From contig JAZDOT010000017.1 of NCBI GenBank assembly GCA_043798355.1, positions 1-6,521 on the forward strand: a stretch of 6,521 nucleotides of DNA, given 5' to 3'. This DNA is from JAZDOT01 sp043798355 (GTDB taxonomy: Bacteria; Patescibacteriota; Gracilibacteria; Peribacterales; Peribacteraceae). The notes under the pieces were generated by a model. The model was given only the letters and a program-made list of their open reading frames with translations, made no database searches and was not told the origin of the DNA. Of the stretch, positions 1 to 4,738 are shown piece by piece (position 1 is the first letter of the stretch; every line of letters starts with the position of its first letter). The position numbers and the translations under genes were made by a program.

Positions 1-1011
1 GAGATGAAGAAGCTGAGTGCCGAATGGGGGTGCACGTTGGTGTTGAAACGCGAAGATCTCCTGCACGGCGGCGCCCATAAGACGAACAATGTGATCGGAC
101 AGGCGCTCCTGGCGCAGCGCATGGGCAAGAAGGAGCTCATCGCGGAAACGGGGGCCGGGCAGCACGGCGTTGCGACCGCTATGGCAGGAGCACTTTTCGG
201 TTTCCCCGTAAAAATCTTCATGGGAGCCAAAGACATCGAGCGCCAGTCCCAGAATGTTCAGCGCATGAAGCTCTTCGGGGCACAGGTCATCCCCATCGAA
301 GCCGGATCCAAATCCCTGAAGGACGCGATCAACGAGGCGCTACGTTACTGGACGGCACACAGCAGGGAGACGTACTACGTCTTCGGCACCGTCGCGGGAC
401 CGCACCCGTTCCCGAGCCTTGTGGCGCACTTCCAGAGCGTGATCGGGGAGGAGGCTCGCGCGCAGTGCATTGCGAAGTACGGGAAACTCCCGCATACCGT
501 CTGCGCCTGCGTTGGCGGGGGGAGTAACGCCATCGGGTCTTTCCGTGCCTTCCTGAAGGACAAGGATGTCCGGCTTGTCGGGGCTGAGCCTGCGGGAGAG
601 GGATTGGAGACCGGAAAGCACGGGGCGGCGCTCTGCATGGGGCGGCCGGGATCACTCCATGGCGCATTCAGTTATTGTCTGCAGGACGAGGACGGCCAGA
701 TCCGTGAGGCGCACAGCATTTCCGCAGGTCTGGACTATCCGGGCGTGGGTCCCGAGCACAGCCATCTCAAAGACATCGAGCGCGCGCAGTACAGAGCAGT
801 GACCGATGACGATGCCGTCGAGGCATTCCTGCTCCTCACGCGGAAGGAGGGGATCATTCCCGCACTCGAACCGTCGCACGCTCTGGCTGCCGCGAAGGTG
901 ATTGCACAGTCTCTGAAACAGGACGATATCCTCCTCGTCACCCTCTCGGGCAGAGGCGACAAAGACATGGACATCGTGACCACATACCTTGCACACCATG
1001 GCAAAAAGTAA
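1..1011 (+). CDS. trpB: Tryptophan synthase beta chain, 5'-truncated by the window edge
   Basis: This is the PLP enzyme that condenses indole with L-serine to give tryptophan, working as the beta subunit of the cytosolic alpha2beta2 complex. The frame is open from base 1. The first ATG (base 4) is internal, because the visible 335 residues start at about residue 62 of the roughly 397-aa family protein. Counting from that ATG, the PLP lysine lies in GGAHKTNN (K26, equivalent to K87 of Salmonella TrpB). The catalytic glutamate is in AETGAGQHG (E48, equivalent to E109). The phosphate-binding GGGSN loop is at 171-175, and SGRGDKD lies at 315-321. All sit at the expected spacing. LHGMK-type and QDEDGQI segments mark it as TrpB1 rather than TrpB2. 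The family's usual HTGAHK is HGGAHK here, a mild change. Its TAA stop lies inside trpA, so the two genes are probably cotranscribed and translationally coupled. The promoter and any attenuator would be upstream of the window. Confidence 0.97.
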   Translation, partial: EMKKLSAEWGCTLVLKREDLLHGGAHKTNNVIGQALLAQRMGKKELIAETGAGQHGVATAMAGALFGFPVKIFMGAKDIERQSQNVQRMKLFGAQVIPIEAGSKSLKDAINEALRYWTAHSRETYYVFGTVAGPHPFPSLVAHFQSVIGEEARAQCIAKYGKLPHTVCACVGGGSNAIGSFRAFLKDKDVRLVGAEPAGEGLETGKHGAALCMGRPGSLHGAFSYCLQDEDGQIREAHSISAGLDYPGVGPEHSHLKDIERAQYRAVTDDDAVEAFLLLTRKEGIIPALEPSHALAAAKVIAQSLKQDDILLVTLSGRGDKDMDIVTTYLAHHGKK

Positions 1012-1792
1012 CCGCTATGCAGAGGCCCGTGAACGCAAGGGGCACGCGCTCTTCATTCCGTTCGTCGTTCTCGGAGATCCCGATAAGCGAACATCCCTCG
1101 AGATCGTCCGCACACTCGTCTCGAACGGGGCGGATGCGCTGGAGCTCGGCTTCCCCTTCAGTGATCCGCCGGCCGACGGTCCGGTCATTCAGGAGGCGGA
1201 TATGAGAGCGCTCAAAGCGGGCATACGCGTTTCCGATTGTTTCGATCTCCTGCGGGACATCCGTAAGACGACGGACATCCCCATCGGGCTGCTCATCTAC
1301 TTCAACCTCGTCCTCCAGCGTGGCATTGATCGGTTCTACAAGGAATGCGCGGAAGCCGGTGTCGACTCCGTCCTCATTGCCGATCTCCCCTTGGAGCATG
1401 CCGGGGAAGTCGTCCCCATCGCGAAGAAGCATAAAATTTCGCCAGTGTTCCTCGTCAGCGAACTTACAACCGAAGAGCGTCTGGGAGAGATCATCAAAAT
1501 CGCCGACGGTTATCTCTATGTCGTTTCTTATCTCGGTGTCACGGGAGTGGAGCATTCCGTTCTTGAAGAGAAAATCCGGACCGTTCTTGAACGGACACGA
1601 CGACAGACCACTCTCCCGCTCTGCGTGGGGTTCGGCATCAATTCTGTGGAGCAGGCGCAAGCAGCGGCGCGTGCGGGAGCGGACGGCGTGATCGTGGGAA
1701 GCAGGATCGTCAAAGAAGTACCGGATTTGAAAAAGATCGCAGCGGTATGCGGGGAACTGCGTTCAGCAATTGGTAGAGCGCCGATGGCTTAG
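998..1792 (+). CDS. trpA: Tryptophan synthase alpha chain
   Basis: This TIM-barrel subunit cleaves indole-3-glycerol phosphate to indole and glyceraldehyde-3-phosphate and channels indole to TrpB. I chose the ATG at 998 over the in-frame TTG at 989. It gives 264 aa (the family has about 268) and puts the catalytic residues at exactly the classical numbers: E49 in ALELGFPFSDP and D60 in PADGP, with F22 also conserved. Other hallmarks are IPIGLLIYFNLV, GVDSVLIADLP, the loop-6 GVTG segment (threonine of the TrpA active-site loop) and the phosphate-binding GFGIN and VIVGSRIVK segments. The residue after FSDP is Pro where E. coli has Leu58, next to the active site. Loop 6 reads SYLGVTG rather than SRAGVTG. 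The start overlaps the trpB end by 14 nt and has no clear Shine-Dalgarno, which fits coupling to trpB termination. The TAG stop shares bases with the stop of the opposing phosphatase remnant. Confidence 0.97.
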   Translation: MAKSNRYAEARERKGHALFIPFVVLGDPDKRTSLEIVRTLVSNGADALELGFPFSDPPADGPVIQEADMRALKAGIRVSDCFDLLRDIRKTTDIPIGLLIYFNLVLQRGIDRFYKECAEAGVDSVLIADLPLEHAGEVVPIAKKHKISPVFLVSELTTEERLGEIIKIADGYLYVVSYLGVTGVEHSVLEEKIRTVLERTRRQTTLPLCVGFGINSVEQAQAAARAGADGVIVGSRIVKEVPDLKKIAAVCGELRSAIGRAPMA

Positions 1793-2031
1793 ACTTCGTG
1801 CACGATCTCTCGATCCTCGTCGAACCGATACTCAATGATTTGGTTGTTCTTCTGATGGAGATCCACTGCCTCCTCCAGCGGAAGTTCCTCGATGATCCCA
1901 CGGATGATGCGATTGACGCTCTCGTGGCCGACAATGACAATATTGCTGAGGCAAGAAGAGGTCATGAGGGCCTGACGAAGCACACGTATGTAAATGTCAA
2001 AATAACTTTCGCCACCTGGGAATGGTAAATA
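1789..2031 (-). pseudogene. C-terminal remnant of a histidine phosphatase (phosphoglycerate-mutase-like) gene, cut by the IS
   Basis: On the minus strand this reads about 80 residues with the C-terminal pattern of the histidine phosphatase superfamily. It has FPGGESYFDIYIRVLRQAL (the G-G-E-S segment preceding a helix), then SNIVIVGHESVNRIIRG with the second catalytic histidine, then LPLEEAVDLHQKNNQIIEY, matching the common 'lpleea..l.l.n..i.ey' ending. The N-terminal half, including the RHG motif whose histidine is phosphorylated, is missing, because the frame runs straight into the left inverted repeat of the IS at 2032. A GTG inside the IS end (2041-2043) could start an 84-residue product, but without the RHG half it cannot be an active phosphatase. 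The native substrate cannot be told from this part. Its TAA stop (1789-1791) overlaps the trpA stop, so the two genes were packed tail to tail. I call it a pseudogene; an assembly join at the IS is the alternative. Confidence 0.78.
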
Positions 2032-2051
2032 GCTAAAAAACACCCACTTTT
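2032..2051 (+). repeat. Left terminal inverted repeat of the IS
   Basis: It reads GCTAAAAAACACCCA-C-TTTT and matches the reverse complement of 3307-3326 at 19 of 20 positions, with one C/G difference at position 16. The opposing phosphatase remnant reads directly out of this repeat. Confidence 0.93.
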
Positions 2052-2182
2052 TCAGAGGTGAATCCTAAGAATACCGCTCCATGAAGCAGTAAAGTGGCAA
2101 TTCAAAATTGACGAGAAACCATTGACAAAAATACGGGCGACACACCATCGCGGCGGATTTTTAGCTGTTTTCCTCCACTGCC

Positions 2183-3325
2183 ATGGCCGAGTCCACTTTC
2201 CTCCACAATACGATCCGCAATGATCTTCGCGCGATCACCGCTGCCTGCACCCTGCCGCAAACACGGGCTGTGAAGGATGTGCTGCTCTCCGTCATGAAAG
2301 AGGGCACGACGATCGTGCAGCACCTCAATGCGCGTCCGCATATCCGCAAAGGAAAGCAGGCGGAACGGCTGCGCAGACATTTGGAGAACGCTGATCTCAG
2401 CGAGTGTGTCGAAAAACGGGTGACCAAAGTTCTTCCCGATATCGAAGAGGACACAGTCATCTGCTACGACCTGAGTGACATCGCCAAACCTTCCGCGAAG
2501 AAGATGGAGGGGCTCAGCAGGGTGTTCGACGGCAGCGAACGCACGAGCGGCAAGGGGTACACCATCCACGGTGTGAGTATCTTGAACCAGCCTGTCGTGA
2601 TGGAATTGCATGATGCAAAGAGGAACACGCTGAACCAGACGAGGCTTGCCGTGGTGGATCGCATCATGCAGAAAACTGGCACAAAAGGCATCTGGGTCTG
2701 GGATCGCGGGAATGATGACCAGCAACTCTTTGCTGATCTTTCTGAGCGGGAACTGCGCTTCATTATCCGTCTCACCACGAAGCGGAAGGTGATCCACAAA
2801 ACATCCGGGGTGAGAGTCGGCATTGCAGATTTCCTCCCCGGGATCTACCAGATCATCATTCCCGCTACGGGAGAGGAGTACACACTCGTCGTCCATCAGC
2901 ATCATGAGAAGCTGCAGCCAATTCGTGTCCTGACGAACGCCGTGGTCACGGAGGCGAAAGAGATCATCGAAACCTATCTCGTGCGCTGGGATGTGGAGAA
3001 TCTTTTCAAGCAGATGAAGCGGAAGTACGACCTGGAAGCGATTCGTTTGCTGTCGCTCCGAAAGATCAAGAACATGCTGGCGCTTGTCCAGTTGGCTACC
3101 AGCATCAGCAACCGTACCTACGAAGCGACAATGGCAAAAAAGGCCAACGAGCTGACGCATGCTTTCCGAAAGTACTGCTACCACCACTCTCTCTACGAGA
3201 ATCGATTCTCGTTTACCAGTTTCGTCAGCACCGTCATTCCCGCCATCGCACTTCCCAAACACACACCATCACCACAACTCAGCCTGCTCTCGTGGAGGGA
3301 GATGGGAAAACTGGGTGTTTTTTAG
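2183..3325 (+). CDS. IS4-family DDE transposase
   Basis: This 380-aa transposase has an RNase H-like DDE core and cuts and joins the element's inverted repeats. The IS4 signature Y-2-R-3-E-6-K is exact: Y265, R268, E272 (catalytic glutamate) and K279 within YLVRWDVENLFKQMK. The first catalytic aspartate is most likely D96 in ICYDLSDIAKP (D99 is the alternative). The second is D174 in IWVWDRGNDD. The order and spacing of D96, D174 and E272 fit DDE enzymes with a beta-strand insertion before the glutamate. The C-terminal part (about 285-355) is helical. The frame is uninterrupted and all catalytic residues are present, so the copy looks competent. The ATG has no Shine-Dalgarno (upstream is a pyrimidine-rich tcctccactgcc). 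A long open frame on the opposite strand here is a shadow, as the DDE motifs belong to this frame. Confidence 0.95.
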   Translation: MAESTFLHNTIRNDLRAITAACTLPQTRAVKDVLLSVMKEGTTIVQHLNARPHIRKGKQAERLRRHLENADLSECVEKRVTKVLPDIEEDTVICYDLSDIAKPSAKKMEGLSRVFDGSERTSGKGYTIHGVSILNQPVVMELHDAKRNTLNQTRLAVVDRIMQKTGTKGIWVWDRGNDDQQLFADLSERELRFIIRLTTKRKVIHKTSGVRVGIADFLPGIYQIIIPATGEEYTLVVHQHHEKLQPIRVLTNAVVTEAKEIIETYLVRWDVENLFKQMKRKYDLEAIRLLSLRKIKNMLALVQLATSISNRTYEATMAKKANELTHAFRKYCYHHSLYENRFSFTSFVSTVIPAIALPKHTPSPQLSLLSWREMGKLGVF

Positions 3326-3326
3326 C
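3307..3326 (-). repeat. Right terminal inverted repeat of the IS
   Basis: Its reverse complement reads GCTAAAAAACACCCA-G-TTTT, pairing with 2032-2051 at 19 of 20 positions. It contains the last codons and the TAG stop of the transposase. It is followed at once by coding sequence of the downstream surface protein. Confidence 0.93.
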
Positions 3327-4601
3327 ACTGACAAATTGACATTTCGATCGTCGGGTTCACATGAGAAATGCTTGACGGATGACAAGGGTAAAGTAAATTG
3401 TCGCGACATTTCTCTTGCCAAAGGTGGTGGCATCGCCTTGCCAGTTTCCTTCACGCATACCTTGCAGTGCGGTGAAAGTGCGACATTTCAGGGAATGATC
3501 TATGTACATGACAAGCTCGACGATGTGCCCTTCAACGACACCGCCACGGTGACCGTCGGTAGGAACTGCAACGGCTGCAGTGGCGATCCGCTCCTCCAGC
3601 GTGGCGAAAACGCATTGGCGTGCACAGCTCGCGGATGCTACTTTGACGAGTTCGCTTCCACGCAGTCAAAATCCATCACCTGCTTCAAGGATCCATTGCC
3701 CTGCATCGACGAGCTCGATAAGGGAAATGTTTCAACTGTGAAAGGAACAAGTTGGGGATTCCAGTCGAATGTCCTGAGTGGTCATGCAAGAATGGCTGCT
3801 TATGACTACTGTGATGGTCAACAGCTCCTGCAGGTATCGTGTAGCTCTACCCTAAGCGGTTTCATCGAGTACACAATTATGACATGTGCCAACGGATGTA
3901 ACGACGGTGTCTGCACCTCCGGCGGCGATAACGATGATGCAGATGATGATACCAATAATGGAGGGGATGACGATACCGACTCCCTCCGCGAAGCGAAAGA
4001 TGAGGCCTACCAACACCTTCAGGAGGTGAAATCCGAGGGGAAGAAGGATCTTGCTGCGGCAAAAACTCAGGCGAAGGCAACCTACACTGCCGCTCTGCAG
4101 GAGGCCAAGGATCAATACGTCTCCGATCGCGATGCTACGAAGGAGGCCTATGTCTCTGCGAAAGCGGAAGCCAAGGAGCAATTCACTGCTGCGAAGGAAG
4201 ACGCCGAACAGGCGTATACAGATGCGAAGCAGGCCCTCACGGATGCGAAGGCTGCGTACCGTTCCTGTCGCAGCGAAGGGGGAACTGCCGAGGACTGCTC
4301 TGGCGAGAAGGAGGAGATGACTGCGGCTCAGGAAGAAAAGGACGAAGCTCTGGAAGAACTCAAGTCCGTTCGCACTCAGGCGAAGGAAGAGTACACAGCG
4401 GCCCTGGCAGAAGCCAAGGAAACCTATGCGTCTTCTCTTAAATCCGCCCAGGATGCGTATGCCGCTCGCAAGGTGGAATTGAAAGCTGAAGCAACCGAGG
4501 CGATCGCTGCAGCGCAGGAAGCGTACACTGAAGCAGTTGCTGAAGCAGAGGAGGCCTACGATGATGCAAAAGAAGCCTATGAGGCATCACTGGAGGGGTA
4601 A
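3327..4601 (+). CDS. 5'-truncated surface-type protein: DUF11-like domain, Cys-rich module, acidic linker, Tyr-ladder helical tail
   Basis: The 424 residues remaining after the IS end fall into four parts, numbering from base 3327. Residues 1-80 resemble a DUF11-type beta domain (ISLAKGGGIALPVSFT, then FNDTATVTV, like the 'NtAtVtv' ending of that family). Residues 81-196 are a Cys-rich module ending in CANGCNDGVC. Residues 197-218 are an Asp/Asn/Gly linker. Residues 219-424 are a charged Ala/Glu/Lys helical region with 11-residue tyrosine spacing. No native start or signal peptide remains. The frame is open back to an ATG at 3159 inside the IS, giving a 480-aa hybrid whose first 56 residues come from an antisense-to-nothing alternate frame of the transposase, so that start is unlikely to be original. 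The shared module with the downstream gene implies an exported partner or paralogue. It is probably a pseudogene unless the IS supplies expression. I do not recognise a named family for the whole. Confidence 0.8.
   Translation, partial: TDKLTFRSSGSHEKCLTDDKGKVNCRDISLAKGGGIALPVSFTHTLQCGESATFQGMIYVHDKLDDVPFNDTATVTVGRNCNGCSGDPLLQRGENALACTARGCYFDEFASTQSKSITCFKDPLPCIDELDKGNVSTVKGTSWGFQSNVLSGHARMAAYDYCDGQQLLQVSCSSTLSGFIEYTIMTCANGCNDGVCTSGGDNDDADDDTNNGGDDDTDSLREAKDEAYQHLQEVKSEGKKDLAAAKTQAKATYTAALQEAKDQYVSDRDATKEAYVSAKAEAKEQFTAAKEDAEQAYTDAKQALTDAKAAYRSCRSEGGTAEDCSGEKEEMTAAQEEKDEALEELKSVRTQAKEEYTAALAEAKETYASSLKSAQDAYAARKVELKAEATEAIAAAQEAYTEAVAEAEEAYDDAKEAYEASLEG
3567..3914 (+). other. Cys-rich module, copy A (protein domain)
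   Basis: This module of about 116 residues is bounded by CNGC at the start and CANGCNDGVC at the end. Its internal landmarks are ACTARGCYFDE, TQSK, TCFKDPLPCIDELDKG, WGFQSNVLSGHARM, AYDYCDG and QVSC. The even scatter of cysteines suggests a disulfide-stabilised extracytoplasmic domain. The same module begins at about 6287 in the downstream gene, where the preceding domain is different, so it behaves as a mobile protein module. I know no established family name for it. Confidence 0.7.
3678..3810 (+). repeat. 133-nt exact direct repeat, copy 1
   Basis: It is identical base for base to 6389-6521, in the matching reading frame, starting at the codon for Thr in TCFKD. The 60 nt before it (3618-3677) differs from the corresponding 6329-6388 at 15 positions, mostly third codon positions. 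Copy 1 continues past 3810; the extent of identity there cannot be judged because the window ends in copy 2. Confidence 0.96.
3981..4598 (+). other. Hendecad Tyr-ladder helical hairpin (protein region)
   Basis: About 206 residues rich in Ala, Glu, Lys and Asp with almost no Pro or Gly, so strongly helical. Aromatics fall every 11 residues: Y253, Y264, Y275, F286, Y297, then Y311 (14 later). In the second half come Y356, Y367, Y378, Y400 (22 later), Y411, then Y418 (7 later). A repeat unit looks like Y-T-A-A-K-E-D-A-E-Q-A. The two helical halves, about 95 and 100 residues, are joined by a short loop (SEGGTAED) flanked by C314 and C324. This suggests an antiparallel hairpin closed by a disulfide. 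Eleven-residue periods occur in right-handed or straight coiled coils and in LEA group 3 proteins; the role here is unknown. Confidence 0.72.
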
Positions 4602-4703
4602 GGAACGCTCTCTCCAGGACATTCCGATCCAACGGCCTATGTGCCGGCTATCTTCTGTACCGGAAAGGGCGGCAGACTGGCTCTTTTATTTAAAATAATA
4701 TTG

Positions 4704-4712
4704 TGGTATAAT
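4704..4712 (+). promoter_or_regulatory. Extended -10 promoter of the propeller gene
   Basis: TGG-TATAAT gives a perfect TGn extended element plus a consensus -10 at 4707-4712. It lies in an A/T-rich stretch (4684-4718) that stands out from its G+C-rich surroundings. No good -35 is present at the usual distance, as expected for extended -10 promoters. Transcription would start near 4719, leaving a leader of about 20 nt before the ATG at 4739. That leader (cccttccaaacaaatacc) has no Shine-Dalgarno. The remaining intergenic sequence from 4602 holds only short, weak hairpins and no convincing terminator. Confidence 0.7.
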
Positions 4713-4738
4713 ATACTTGTCCCTTCCAAACAAATACC

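Larger units (their letters stand above)
2032..3326 (+). mobile_element. Complete IS4-type insertion sequence (1295 bp)
   Basis: The element is bounded by 20-nt terminal inverted repeats with one mismatch and contains one transposase gene on the + strand. The 151 bp left of the transposase ATG is non-coding and contains a TTGACA at 2122-2127, but I see no convincing -10 partner. The right end is compact: the transposase TAG stop (3323-3325) lies inside the right inverted repeat. The bases outside the ends, 5' ggtaaata and 3' actgacaa, show no matching target duplication. IS4-family elements normally duplicate several target bases, so the present flanks are probably not the original insertion site halves. 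Size, inverted repeats and the Y-R-E-K signature support the IS4 superfamily; the subgroup is unresolved. Confidence 0.92.

Noticed and set aside
1311..1324. 14-nt sequence tcctccagcgtggc shared with 3592-3605
   Set aside because: It lies in unrelated genes and different protein contexts, with no matching flanks. Chance plus codon bias explains it.
938..1660. 240-codon minus-strand frame across trpA
   Set aside because: Antisense to a fully conserved trpA; the composition is that of a complement of a codon-biased gene and it has no domain.
2122..2150. TTGACA promoter for the transposase
   Set aside because: The -35 is perfect, but the best hexamer at an acceptable distance (caccat, 2143-2148) matches only three of six -10 positions. 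A TTGACG at 2108 has no better partner.
2102..3262. 386-codon open frame on the minus strand, slightly longer than the transposase
   Set aside because: It is antisense to the transposase, whose frame carries the complete IS4 Y-R-E-K signature and both catalytic aspartates. The minus frame shows no recognisable domain and is His/Asp/Val-rich as expected for a shadow.
3981..4598. DNA-level tandem repeat or CRISPR-like array in the helical region
   Set aside because: The periodicity is at protein level (11 residues). The nucleotide units are diverged, with no constant repeat and spacer structure.
4602..4700. Rho-independent terminator after the helical-tail gene
   Set aside because: Only 4-5 bp stems (for example cggc/gccg around 4633-4646) are present, and none is directly followed by a proper T run.
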